DNA of 40,142 bases from Levilactobacillus cerevisiae (lineage in GTDB: Bacteria; Bacillota; Bacilli; Lactobacillales; Lactobacillaceae). The stretch is taken from contig NZ_RHNN01000031.1 in assembly GCF_003946245.1 (NCBI RefSeq), forward strand, positions 1 through 40,142, read 5' to 3'. Under the pieces are notes generated by a model, which saw only the letters and a list, made by a program, of their open reading frames with translations, did not search any database and was not told the origin of the DNA. Below, in pieces: positions 24,777 through 33,667 of this stretch. A program made the translations under genes and the position numbers. How positions within the stretch are numbered: position 1 is the first letter of the stretch; each line of letters starts with the position of its first letter.

Positions 24777-27700
24777 TTATTCGTGGCGCTTACGTTGCCA
24801 ACCAGCTAAACCCAGTCCACCCAGCAGTGTTCCCAGCCAGGCTAACCATGGTGTTTGAACTTCATTCGTTTGTGGCAATGTGGCCTCAGTGGCTGCCGTT
24901 TGTGCCGTCTTGTTCTGTGATTTAGCGGACAAGACAGATTTGTTGGCATCACCACCGTTTAAAACCACGGTCGTTCCCGTTGCTCGTTTGGATTGGGAAT
25001 GACCCTTGTCCACTTTATCTGCCAGCTGAACCACTGCCGCATCCCCACCAACTTTCGTCAGCAGTTGCTTAACCGGTTTCTCGACGGGTGCAGTCGCTGC
25101 TGGATTCTTGCGCGTTCCCTGACTACCAGTCGGTTTAATCGTCGGTATCGTTGGCTTGGCCGGTGTTGTTGGCGCAATCGGCTCTGTTGGGTCGGTTGGT
25201 GTCCCTTCATCCCCGGTTCCTGGATTCGTTGTCGTGCCGCCGTTGTTGCCACCAGTCGTTGCCGCTACCACATGCAGCTTAACCGTAGTCGTCTCATCAC
25301 CATAGCTGAGCGTTACCACATAATCCCCCGGCGTCGTCAAATCAGCTTGGCTCAGATCAGCAGTAACCTTATCCGCAGTCACCGGTTGCGCATTTTCATC
25401 CGTAGCCGTGGCGTCAAAGTCCGTTGCGGTTGGCGTTGCATCGCCCACCTTCATCGTGTAATTGTTACCAGCAACCGTTACCAGGGCTGCTGTGATTGTC
25501 AAACTTGCTGGCTTAAATGTAACCGCAAAGTTTTGACTCAGTGGATCTGTCGCTGAGACCGCCAGCGTATAAGCGTACTCTCCCACCGTTTCCCCAGCCG
25601 CACGCGAATAATTAATGGCTAAGGGGAAGTCGGCAATAGGAGTACTCGTCGTGTCATCATCAGCGGTCACGACAAACGTTGGTTCAGGATCTGCTGTCCC
25701 TGCAACTTTGGTCTGATCAGTCATCGTAACGGTCACGTTGGCTGGTGTGATGGTCAAATTAGCATCTGAGTTCTCATCTGCCCAGTCAAAAAGCTCTGTA
25801 GCGTCTTTTGCTTCACCCTCGACCCGATCAATTGCCGACTGCGCCAAAACCACTTTGTAAGTCCCAACGTTTGGCAACTCGGTCGTTTGCGCATTCCCAG
25901 TTGCAGCTAGTTTCGTTGTGCTGCTCGAGACTTCATTCGGAACTAATATCAGGTCACCTTCCTTTAACGTGTACACAAACCCATCAGACATGGCAATCTG
26001 ATAATCCTTAACGTCAATGGTTGGGGTGTCTCCCGTATATTGTACTGATTGTTTACCGGTCAATGTGTATGTTCCTTGCCGCTTAGAAACGGTCAAGGTG
26101 ATGGTTTGGGCATTCACCGTGTCACCATTATAGGTATAAGTGACCTTGTACTCTCCTGGAATCTGGGTCACCTGATCCGCCGCTACCGTCTCATCCGCAG
26201 AATTCTTAATCGAAACGGTCAAGTCCTTGTACGCTAGACTAGTTCCATCCGGTTTCTCCGCACTAATGAAGTTCAATTCAGGTGTCCAATTATCTTTGTA
26301 CCAAGCTTGACCATCCACAACCTTAATGTCAGGATCATTCAGGACAACCTGGTAAGCACCGCCGTAGAGATTTTTTCCCGCGTTATCGGGGTCTGGTAAG
26401 GACCAGTTAAACTTAAACCCAGTTATTCCGGTTGGGATATTGAATGTCCCGTCGGCCTGATTATAGGTGACCCCATTTGTCAATGAGGTTGGATCAATCA
26501 CCAAGTCCTTGTTGGTTAAATCACCAACCTTGGTATCAAACAAGGTGTTAATAGTCACATTTGCAGAATCTCCAAAGTAGGCGGCATATTGATTCAAAGC
26601 CACAGAACCATTGTCTGCGCTAGTGGTTAACTGCGTAATTCGGTTATAGTCAAAGGCGTCTTCCCCCACGGTCGCAGCATCTGGGACCGTCACACCATTC
26701 AGTTGGTTGCCATAAAACGCATTAGCTCCCACCGCGGTCACCGTATTTGGCAAGTCTAGGTTGCCACTCAATTCGTTATAGGTAAAGGCACCTTCACCAA
26801 TCGTCTCGAGGCCGTTATTGAATGTCACATTCTCCAAATGACTGCCCGCAAAAGCAAAGTTACCGATAGTTTTGACACTGTCCGGTAGCACAAAAGTTGG
26901 GGCCTGCGTTTCATCCGTTTGGCCGGAAGACGCTAGTCCTGAATATTCAAAAGCCCCATTACCAATCGTCGCCAGCTGGGTTGCCTTACTGGTGTCAACC
27001 GTTTTGAGCCCAGCATCATAGGTAAAGACATTGTCTCCGATACTTTGCAGGCTTGCTGGCAATGTAAAGCTGGTAAGCGCCGAATTGGCCAAGAAAGCCT
27101 GTTTGCCAATCGTTGTCACCGTATCTGGCAACGTAATCTCGTTCAAAACCGTATCATAAATAAACGCGTTGTCAGCCACTGTCGTCAGCCGGCTCGCGGA
27201 TCCAAAGGCCACCTTGGTCAATCCGCCAATGGTATTTCCAGCGGCGTCCTTCAAGTTATCAGCGGCAAAGGCACTATCACCAATCATCACCAAATTATCT
27301 GGCAAATTCAAGGTCGTTATCTTGCCATCATACGCAAATGCATTGGTACCAATGGTTAAATCATCATTGGCAGCCGTTCCGGCAAACGTGACATCCTGCA
27401 AGCTGGTATTAGATTCAAAGGCCCCCTCACCAATCTGCGTCAGCTTGGCTGGCAGGTTAACGGCGGTGAGTCCTGTCCCGTAAAAAGCATTTTTATCAAT
27501 TTTCGTCAAATCACTATCGCTAGGGATGCTCAGCGTCGTCAAGTTGCTGTCCCCAGAAAAGGCTGATTCACCAATCTCTTGAATTCCCTGTCCCAACGTT
27601 ACCGAAGTCAATTCTTTATTATCTTGAAACGCATGATCCGCAATCTTGGTGGCACCAGTCAGGTTTACGCTCGTCAACTTGGCCCCATCAAAAGCATTCG

Positions 27701-29177
27701 CGCCAATCGTACTTAAATTAGGCGCTTGTGAAAAGTCCACGTCAGCAAGATTATCATCATTTGCAAAGGCTGAATCACCAATTGAAACCAAGTTACTTGA
27801 GAGCTTAATGCTCGTCAAATTGCTGTTATATTGAAAGGCGTTATCGCCAATGCTGGTCACGCTGTCAGGTAGGTCTAACGAACTGATTTTGCTGCCAAGA
27901 AAAGCCTTGTCCCCTATACTGGTCAGCTGAGTTGCAGCACTCATATCCAGGTCCGTCAGATTAACGTACTGAAAGGCACCATTACCAATCGCGGTTACAG
28001 TTGCCGGCAGTGTCAGTGAGGTGACTCCCGTGCTGACAAAAGCCTCGTCGCCAATCGTTTCTAGCGTATGGTTTTCACTCAGATCAACCACTTTAAGGTT
28101 GTTCAAATAAGCAAAGGCGAGATTCCCAATGCTTTTGATACCGTCCCCAATAACCACCGTTGAAATGTTATTGGTCCGACCGGTACTGCTGGCAAAGGCA
28201 CCGTCAGCGATAGCCGTCACATCATAGGTCTTCTGCGTTCCGGTATCGTAGGCGGTCGTGGGCACCGTCAGTGTGGCTGAAGTAATCACATTTTTCACGC
28301 CACTGAGAGTCACCGTGTCGTCTGCGTTTAAACTATACGAAAAGTCACCGTCATCAAACGTTGGCTCAGCTGTTGTCGCCTGTGCTTCCACGAGATTAGT
28401 TGTGGCCGCCTCTTTCACTAGCATGCTGCGGTTTGCCAGCTTAAATAAACTAGCCATCTGAAGACCGCTGCCAGTAACGGAACTGTCGCCAGTATTGTCA
28501 GTTTCTAAGTCCGCAACTTTTTCATCAGCATTCGTCAGCACTTGCGCGTTCACTGTTTGCGGATCATCAGTTGACTCAACTACTTTTGAATCATTGCCGG
28601 TACCACTCTCTTGGCTGCCTGTTTCCGACGTGGACGTCTCTGGCTCCGACACGAGCGTATCCGTTGTCAGCTTGTCAGTAGCGTTTACCTCATTGTTATC
28701 CGCCGGGACATCCTTCTTAGGCGTACCCGTACTGAACGTATTCGTGTCAGAGGTATCGGTATCGGACGTATCTGCCGCTGGCGTGTTCGTTCCTGTGCTC
28801 GTTGGATCCGTGACCTGCGTACCGCTATCAGTGGTTGTCCCTTGTCCAGCCACTTGGTTGCTCCCAACTGCTGAGTCATCTGACTTGAGTGCGTCACTAC
28901 CACCCGAATCCTCGCTACTGTTATCGGATTCTTGTGCGCTTGCCGGTGACGTCGTTGTGTCGCTCGTGACCGCCGCTTTCAGAGTGGTTGTCGTCCCTGT
29001 CGTTGCCGCAGATACGCTCCCAGTTTGGGCATTGGTCGCATCCGAACTAACCGTATCAGCGTGCGCAATCGTCGCTTGACCAGCTATGGTTCCTAGTCCC
29101 ATAGCTGCCACCGTCACTGCCGCGACTACCCAGTGTTTCCCATCCTTGTACATCTTGTAACGTTTTTTCTCTAGCAT
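24777..29177 (-). CDS. LPXTG-anchored BspA-type leucine-rich-repeat surface protein (paralogue 2)
   Basis: A 1466-residue paralogue of the neighbouring surface protein. It has the same KMYKDGKHWV signal peptide, a longer Ser/Thr/Asp-rich segment (about 42-235), and about 22 BspA-type LRR units (about 295-900). Then come an Ig-like domain (WYKDNWTPELNFISA), MBG-type repeats (VTMTDQTKVAGTADPEPTF), a Pro/Thr-rich wall-spanning part and LPQTN at 1432-1436 with hydrophobic span and basic tail. I chose the ATG at 29175-29177 because GAGAGGGG lies nine bases upstream; an in-frame GTG two codons earlier is too close to that site. Expected to be attached to peptidoglycan by sortase A. Probable adhesin; the ligand is unknown. 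Confidence 0.93.
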   Translation of the reverse strand: MLEKKRYKMYKDGKHWVVAAVTVAAMGLGTIAGQATIAHADTVSSDATNAQTGSVSAATTGTTTTLKAAVTSDTTTSPASAQESDNSSEDSGGSDALKSDDSAVGSNQVAGQGTTTDSGTQVTDPTSTGTNTPAADTSDTDTSDTNTFSTGTPKKDVPADNNEVNATDKLTTDTLVSEPETSTSETGSQESGTGNDSKVVESTDDPQTVNAQVLTNADEKVADLETDNTGDSSVTGSGLQMASLFKLANRSMLVKEAATTNLVEAQATTAEPTFDDGDFSYSLNADDTVTLSGVKNVITSATLTVPTTAYDTGTQKTYDVTAIADGAFASSTGRTNNISTVVIGDGIKSIGNLAFAYLNNLKVVDLSENHTLETIGDEAFVSTGVTSLTLPATVTAIGNGAFQYVNLTDLDMSAATQLTSIGDKAFLGSKISSLDLPDSVTSIGDNAFQYNSNLTSIKLSSNLVSIGDSAFANDDNLADVDFSQAPNLSTIGANAFDGAKLTSVNLTGATKIADHAFQDNKELTSVTLGQGIQEIGESAFSGDSNLTTLSIPSDSDLTKIDKNAFYGTGLTAVNLPAKLTQIGEGAFESNTSLQDVTFAGTAANDDLTIGTNAFAYDGKITTLNLPDNLVMIGDSAFAADNLKDAAGNTIGGLTKVAFGSASRLTTVADNAFIYDTVLNEITLPDTVTTIGKQAFLANSALTSFTLPASLQSIGDNVFTYDAGLKTVDTSKATQLATIGNGAFEYSGLASSGQTDETQAPTFVLPDSVKTIGNFAFAGSHLENVTFNNGLETIGEGAFTYNELSGNLDLPNTVTAVGANAFYGNQLNGVTVPDAATVGEDAFDYNRITQLTTSADNGSVALNQYAAYFGDSANVTINTLFDTKVGDLTNKDLVIDPTSLTNGVTYNQADGTFNIPTGITGFKFNWSLPDPDNAGKNLYGGAYQVVLNDPDIKVVDGQAWYKDNWTPELNFISAEKPDGTSLAYKDLTVSIKNSADETVAADQVTQIPGEYKVTYTYNGDTVNAQTITLTVSKRQGTYTLTGKQSVQYTGDTPTIDVKDYQIAMSDGFVYTLKEGDLILVPNEVSSSTTKLAATGNAQTTELPNVGTYKVVLAQSAIDRVEGEAKDATELFDWADENSDANLTITPANVTVTMTDQTKVAGTADPEPTFVVTADDDTTSTPIADFPLAINYSRAAGETVGEYAYTLAVSATDPLSQNFAVTFKPASLTITAALVTVAGNNYTMKVGDATPTATDFDATATDENAQPVTADKVTADLSQADLTTPGDYVVTLSYGDETTTVKLHVVAATTGGNNGGTTTNPGTGDEGTPTDPTEPIAPTTPAKPTIPTIKPTGSQGTRKNPAATAPVEKPVKQLLTKVGGDAAVVQLADKVDKGHSQSKRATGTTVVLNGGDANKSVLSAKSQNKTAQTAATEATLPQTNEVQTPWLAWLGTLLGGLGLAGWQRKRHE

Positions 29178-29378
29178 CGTCACTTACCCCTCTCAAACAG
29201 GACGGCCTCATCCCACAGAACACCGCAAATTTCTCAGCGTTCAGTCCGTTTTCAGATTATTGAAGCCAAATTTTTCAACCTGACCAATTCCTATTTATGA
29301 CACCAACCTAGTCAACAAATGCTGTCATAAAGCCGTTTAGGATGTCCTACTTTCCATTTATACGATAAAGTTAATTAT

Positions 29379-29407
29379 ATTCTATGCCCAATACTTGTGC
29401 CCGTCAA
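29379..29407 (-). promoter_or_regulatory. Promoter of LRR paralogue 2
   Basis: On the minus strand TTGACG (29402-29407) and TAGAAT (29379-29384) are spaced by 17 bases. The start would be near 29372, giving a leader of about 195 bases before the ATG. Confidence 0.7.
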
Positions 29408-29502
29408 CAAGTTCTTTTCATAATTGTCAGCGTAAATGAATGAATTCTGTATTAAATAATTCCGCATTGTGTATATCGTTCAATTAATGTGAAATTTAGG
29501 TC

Positions 29503-29548
29503 AAAAAAAACGTTCACTGCCCTAAAGTTACACGAGGACAGTGAGCGT
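29503..29548 (-). terminator. Second of two tandem terminators behind the four-helix membrane protein gene
   Basis: On the minus strand ACGCTCACTG (29548-29539) pairs with CAGTGAACGT (29519-29510) with one wobble, followed by a run of eight T. Confidence 0.85.
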
Positions 29549-29560
29549 CTATTTTGCCGT

Positions 29561-29596
29561 AAAACAAAAGGAGCCGGCACACTCAGCCAGCTCCTT
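29561..29596 (-). terminator. First of two tandem terminators behind the four-helix membrane protein gene
   Basis: On the minus strand AAGGAGCTGGC (29596-29586) pairs with GCCGGCTCCTT (29578-29568), with one weak pair inside, then TTTGTTTT. Confidence 0.75.
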
Positions 29597-29648
29597 ACAA
29601 GTTTTTTGATAGTCATACCAATTTGTAGTGTTCTTACCACACCACGCG

Positions 29649-30491
29649 TTATTCTTTCCGGAACGTCCGGTGGCCCAGCATCACAACCAGCCCAACCACA
29701 ATCTCAGCAACCCCGGCGAAAATGACAACGCCTAGCCCGCTACGACCAATCGTGGTCAGCAGATTTGCCGTCAGCCGACTGGTACTGGTGATTAAGTATG
29801 GCAGGAGAAAATATCCACCAATGCCCACCGCTCCGGTCAACAAGCCGCCCAGCGTCAATCCCGCACCAAGGCTCGCAAAGATGTGGTGCACGCTCATCGC
29901 ATAGAAGAACGTGACGATCAGCAGCAGAACCGTGGCCAGCAGCACCCAGAAATCTATCTTCTGCGCGCGTTGGACCTGGACGGCAGCCTGCGACATAGCT
30001 GTCGTGTTAAACGCCGCCTTGGCCCGTTTTTTGGCCTGCTTAGCGATGGCTGTCGTCATCCCTGACGTGGCGGTCACACCCATGGTCTGTGCCTGTGTAC
30101 TGATCGCCGTGGCTAACTCAGTGGTATCAACGGTGACGTCCGCGGTTTGACCATAGAGTTGTGCAACGCCCACCTCTAAATACGGCTGCATAATGCTAGC
30201 CGTGACCGGTGCGCCAGAAACGCCCAGATTTTGTAAATCATCATTCACGTGATTGATGATTTTTTCACCGGCCGTCGAACGTGAAACCACGCCCGCCGTG
30301 TAGGTCGCGTTAAAGACAGTTAATTTGAGACCAGCGCTCACGGTCAGCAGCAGAATCAGAAATGCGACCCACCGGGCTAATGCCGGGCGTCGCTGATAGG
30401 TGCCAGCTGGCTGTGGGGCTGCTTGTTGCTGTTGCTGTGGTTCCGGCTCTTCATCAGAGTGGTAGCGCGCCATGCGACTATTCTCACTCAT
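29649..30491 (-). CDS. Uncharacterised membrane protein with four predicted helices
   Basis: A 280-residue protein that I do not recognise. It has an N-terminal cytoplasmic stretch rich in Glu/Gln/Pro (run of five Gln near residue 20) and a first helix at about 42-60. A soluble, probably extracytoplasmic, segment of about 120 residues rich in Ala/Thr/Val follows, and three more helices lie at about 181-203, 208-235 and 245-270. The C terminus is basic. The layout resembles small lactobacillar envelope proteins annotated only as hypothetical. The ATG (30489-30491) has GGGAGG eight bases upstream. Single-gene unit with an extended -10 promoter and two tandem terminators. Confidence 0.8.
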   Translation of the reverse strand: MSENSRMARYHSDEEPEPQQQQQAAPQPAGTYQRRPALARWVAFLILLLTVSAGLKLTVFNATYTAGVVSRSTAGEKIINHVNDDLQNLGVSGAPVTASIMQPYLEVGVAQLYGQTADVTVDTTELATAISTQAQTMGVTATSGMTTAIAKQAKKRAKAAFNTTAMSQAAVQVQRAQKIDFWVLLATVLLLIVTFFYAMSVHHIFASLGAGLTLGGLLTGAVGIGGYFLLPYLITSTSRLTANLLTTIGRSGLGVVIFAGVAEIVVGLVVMLGHRTFRKE

Positions 30492-30529
30492 AAGAACCAC
30501 CTCCCGATACCCAATATGATTTGCTTATT

Positions 30530-30538
30530 ATTGTAGCA
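30530..30538 (-). promoter_or_regulatory. Extended -10 promoter of the four-helix membrane protein gene
   Basis: TGC-TACAAT on the minus strand, about 40 bases before the start codon; no good -35 box. Confidence 0.5.
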
Positions 30539-30602
30539 CATCTAAATTTCAGATTGGTTAAGTCTAGCTTAATCACGCGAAAACTTACGTAATTGTTCGG
30601 TG

Positions 30603-30818
30603 GGTTAAGTGGTCTACTCCGCTTCCGGGTTGGTGAAAATGAGACCGGACCGCTGTGGGCGGACGCCTGAAGCCGAAAGGCGGTCTTCTGGCTTACTTTG
30701 TGCCGCTTGAAACCGCGTCTCAAAGACACCAATTCTCTAAGCAGTAAAGCTCACCGCTAAGAGAATTCCCACGGCTTGGCTCATTTTCACCAGCCCTGCA
30801 GCTCACGGCCGCTTAACC
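30603..30818 (+). repeat. R1 repeat, copy C: divergent but with the same predicted fold
   Basis: The outer stems are GGTTAAGTGG (30603-30612) with CCGCTTAACC (30809-30818), and GGGTTGGTGAAAATGAG with CTCATTTTCACCAGCCC around 30627-30643 and 30779-30795. The stem GCTGTGGG/CCCACGGC (30652-30659, 30768-30775) is identical to copies A and B. Inner hairpins are GACGCC/GGCGGTC, CTTTG/CAAAG, and AATTCTCTAAGC (30731-30742) with GCTAAGAGAATT (30756-30767). Most stem bases differ from copies A and B, yet pairing is kept. The rest of 30819-30989 holds no gene. Confidence 0.78.
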
Positions 30819-30989
30819 TATCGGACACCGCGTGTTTGCTTATTCGTCAGTGCTTGTCAACGGTGAACGTTACTTTTAACTGGAAAGGTTGTACTTCTTT
30901 ATTCAAAATCTGCGTACCTTGGCAAAAATATTTTCACCAATCCGCAGGCGAAACCACTCGCCCACCTTAAAACGGCCCCTATGTATGCG

Positions 30990-31021
30990 AAAAGGTTCTG
31001 GAAACAGTTTCCGGAACCTTT
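30990..31021 (-). terminator. Terminator of ccpA
   Basis: AAAGGTTC.GGAAA (30991-31004) pairs with TTTCC.GAACCTTT (31008-31021) around a 3-base loop; a short T-run follows on the minus strand. Confidence 0.8.
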
Positions 31022-31029
31022 ACGTGGTG

Positions 31030-32031
31030 CTATTTAGTCGAGCTCCGCTTCATTAACCCGTAAGGTAAGATCACGGTGTTCTCTTCAACAGTTTCGTTGT
31101 TCATTAGTTTCGTCAACAGACGCATAGCAACGGCCCCAATATCATAGAGGGGTTGCGTAATCGAACTCATCTTTGGCCGTACCAACTCTGTCAGCTTGGT
31201 GTCGTTACTGGTGATGACTTCAAATTCACTAGGAACATCTACACCGGCATCGGTCAGACCATTCATCACACCAGCAGCCAGTTCGTCGTCCCCAACAAAC
31301 GCAGCGGTTGCGCCGGCAGCGCTTAAAGCGGGTTCCAGCGATTGACCAGCTTTGTAAGTGTAGTCCGTTTCAAAGACCAACTTGTCGTCGTAGGCAATGC
31401 CTGCGTCCTTCAAGGCCTTCTTGTACCCCTTCAACCGGTAGTCGTGATTGATGGCTTGTTCCATGGATCCAGAAACAAACGCAATCTTCTGGTTACCGTG
31501 ATCGATCAAGTTCTTAACGGCTTCCGCCACAGCAGCAACGTAATCGATGTTAACACTGGGTTGGGCCTTTTCAGAATCAACTGAACCGGCCAAAACAACG
31601 GGTGCCTTTGAACGCTTGAATTCTTCACGCAATTCATCGGTAACCTGATTGCCCATGAAAATGATCCCATCAACTTGCTTAGCCATCAAGGTGTTCAAGA
31701 CTTGAACTTCCTTGCCACCATTTTCATCAGAGTTGGTCAGGATGATGTTGTACTTGTACATCATGGCAATATCATCAATCCCACGTGCTAATGACGAGAA
31801 GTAGATGTTGGTCACATCTGGGATAATAACTCCCACCGTGGTCGTCTTCTTACTTGCCAAGCCACGTGCAACAGCGTTTGGCCGGTAGTCTAGTCGGTCA
31901 ATAACTTCCAGAACTTTCTTTCGTGTCGCTGGCTTAACGTTGGGATTGCCATTAACCACCCGCGAGACGGTGGCCATGGAGACCGCCGCTTCCCGTGCCA
32001 CATCGTAAATTGTAACTGTTTGTTTTTCCAT
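31030..32031 (-). CDS. ccpA: Catabolite control protein A
   Basis: A 333-residue LacI-family regulator. The helix-turn-helix is TIYDVAREAAVSMATVSRVV (about residues 6-25), followed by the hinge helix YRPNAVARGLASKKT. The rest is a periplasmic-binding-like core that in CcpA binds HPr-Ser46-P. As the global carbon regulator it binds cre sites to repress or activate metabolic genes. I chose the ATG at 32029-32031 with AAAGGG eight bases upstream; 13 further in-frame codons upstream begin in the leader. It is divergent from pepQ, the classical arrangement in lactobacilli, with a perfect cre site in the shared region. Confidence 0.96.
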   Translation of the reverse strand: MEKQTVTIYDVAREAAVSMATVSRVVNGNPNVKPATRKKVLEVIDRLDYRPNAVARGLASKKTTTVGVIIPDVTNIYFSSLARGIDDIAMMYKYNIILTNSDENGGKEVQVLNTLMAKQVDGIIFMGNQVTDELREEFKRSKAPVVLAGSVDSEKAQPSVNIDYVAAVAEAVKNLIDHGNQKIAFVSGSMEQAINHDYRLKGYKKALKDAGIAYDDKLVFETDYTYKAGQSLEPALSAAGATAAFVGDDELAAGVMNGLTDAGVDVPSEFEVITSNDTKLTELVRPKMSSITQPLYDIGAVAMRLLTKLMNNETVEENTVILPYGLMKRSSTK

Positions 32032-32091
32032 AGCGATAGCCCTTTCTTTCTTGGTTTGATTTGTTTTCATTCGTTTTCAAGCAACTTGACC

Positions 32092-32120
32092 AGTATACAG
32101 AAAGTCAATCAGAGACGCAA
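32092..32120 (-). promoter_or_regulatory. Promoter of ccpA
   Basis: On the minus strand TTGCGT (32115-32120) and TATACT (32092-32097) with a 17-base spacer, giving a leader of about 55 bases. Confidence 0.7.
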
Positions 32121-32123
32121 CAT

Positions 32124-32137
32124 TGAAAACGCTTTCA
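32124..32137. promoter_or_regulatory. cre site (CcpA operator)
   Basis: TGAAAACGCTTTCA fits the catabolite-responsive element consensus at every position and is a near-perfect palindrome. It lies three bases upstream of the ccpA -35 box and about 305 bases upstream of the pepQ -10 box. This position suggests autoregulation of ccpA; an effect on pepQ is possible. Nothing else with coding potential is seen between 32138 and 32440. Confidence 0.85.
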
Positions 32138-32439
32138 TATCAAAGAATACCTTAATTTCATCGAATTTTCAAGGCACATCTCCCCATACGGTGGAATCTT
32201 TTGCCCTAATATCGTTTACTATAGGTCATTTCAACCGCGTTGTTAAGCCGTTTACAGAAAACAAACACGGTTAGCGGGCGATAAAAAATTCTTGTGGATT
32301 TATGCGGACGAATTATGAGAATTTGGCCATTTTTATTTTCATTTATCTTGTTTGAAAGCATGAACGCCTTTCTCAACAGCAATAACTCCTGGTTTGTGTG
32401 CCCCAATCCGGGTAATCCCCACACCAATCGTTGCCTTAT

Positions 32440-32448
32440 GCTATAATT
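32440..32448 (+). promoter_or_regulatory. Extended -10 promoter of pepQ
   Basis: TGC-TATAAT about 27 bases upstream of the pepQ start; a proper -35 box at 17 bases is not evident. Confidence 0.6.
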
Positions 32449-32474
32449 AACACATCTTTTAAAGGGGTGATTGA

Positions 32475-33572
32475 ATGACTAAACTCGAACAGATTCAACA
32501 ATGGACAGCAGAACAACACGCTAGCATGACTTATCTCAGCAATCCCAAAACTATCCAGTACCTAACTGGCTTTGGGAGCGACCCGATCGAGCGGGTACTG
32601 GCACTGGTCATCTTCCCGGACCAAGACCCATTTATCTTTGCACCGGCCTTGGAAGTCGAAGTTATTAAGGAAACTGGTTGGCAGTTCCCCGTCGTTGGCT
32701 ACTTGGACCACGAGAATCCTTGGGCCATGATTGCCGCTCAAGTCAAGCAACGCCACGTCGACCCCGACCACATTGCGTTGGAAAAGGGCCAGCTACAGGT
32801 TGCCCGGATGGAAACCTTGGCTGCACAATTTAGCCATCCCCAATTTGACTTAGACATCACCAGCTTTATCGAACGCATGCGGTTAATCAAGTCCGCTGAA
32901 GAAATTGAAAAATTGGAAATCGCCGGCAAATGGGATGATTTCGCCTTTGAACACGGTTTTGCCGCAGTGAAGGCTGGCAAGACGGAACAATCCGCCGTTG
33001 CTGAACTGCAGTACGCCCTGATGAAGGAAGGCATTATGGAAATGTCCTTCGGCAGTCTGGTCCAGGCCGGCGCCCACGCCGCAGAACCCCATGGCGCAAC
33101 CAACGCCACGAAGTTTGCCAACAACGAACTGGTGCTCTTTGACCTCGGGACCGTTTATGATGGCTACATTTCTGACGCTTCCCGGACCGTTGCTTTAGGC
33201 ACGCCAAGCGCCAAGGAAAAAGAAATCTATGACGTTTGTTTGGAAGCCCAATTGACGGCCCAAGCCGCTGTAAAACCAGGACTGACCGCCGCCGAACTGG
33301 ATAAGATTGCCCGCGACATCATCACTAAGGCTGGCTACGGTGAATACTTCATTCACCGTCTCGGCCACGGAATGGGCATGAGCGATCATGAATTCCCATC
33401 TATCATGGAAGGCAATGACTTAGTTCTCGAACCTGGCATGTGCTTCTCCATCGAACCCGGCATCTACATCCCCGGTGTCGCTGGCGTGCGGATCGAAGAC
33501 TGTGTCCACGTCACGGCTAACGGTAGCCTACCATTTACGCATACACCTAAGGAACTGACCTACGTGGGTTAG
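32475..33572 (+). CDS. pepQ: Xaa-Pro dipeptidase (prolidase)
   Basis: A 365-residue pita-bread metallopeptidase. The creatinase-like N-terminal domain covers about 1-125. The catalytic domain has the five metal ligands: Asp in LVLFDLG, Asp in ISDASRTV, His in HRLGHGMGMSDHE, Glu in FSIEPGIYIPG, and Glu in GVRIEDCVHV. It frees proline from dipeptides in the cytoplasm, the end of the casein-peptide pathway in lactic acid bacteria. AAAGGGG precedes the ATG by seven bases. Divergent from ccpA. Confidence 0.96.
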   Translation: MTKLEQIQQWTAEQHASMTYLSNPKTIQYLTGFGSDPIERVLALVIFPDQDPFIFAPALEVEVIKETGWQFPVVGYLDHENPWAMIAAQVKQRHVDPDHIALEKGQLQVARMETLAAQFSHPQFDLDITSFIERMRLIKSAEEIEKLEIAGKWDDFAFEHGFAAVKAGKTEQSAVAELQYALMKEGIMEMSFGSLVQAGAHAAEPHGATNATKFANNELVLFDLGTVYDGYISDASRTVALGTPSAKEKEIYDVCLEAQLTAQAAVKPGLTAAELDKIARDIITKAGYGEYFIHRLGHGMGMSDHEFPSIMEGNDLVLEPGMCFSIEPGIYIPGVAGVRIEDCVHVTANGSLPFTHTPKELTYVG

Positions 33573-33596
33573 TCCCCCTGCACCCCGCATCATCTA

Positions 33597-33643
33597 AAGG
33601 CGTAGACGCTTATCTGACCAGATAAGCGTCTACGCCTTATTTG
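33597..33643 (+). terminator. Terminator of pepQ
   Basis: A perfect 19-bp stem (33597-33615 with 33620-33638) around a 4-base loop, followed by TTATTTGT. Confidence 0.88.
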
Positions 33644-33667
33644 TGTACTGATACATAGTGGAAGATT

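Noticed and set aside
24777..29177. Tandem LRR units as a CRISPR-like or satellite DNA repeat
   Set aside because: The periodicity follows protein units with varied codons; DNA-level repeats are imperfect and there are no unique spacers.
32206..32427. 73-codon frame on the minus strand in the ccpA-pepQ spacer
   Set aside because: No ribosome site, no similarity that I recognise, and it covers promoter DNA of pepQ.
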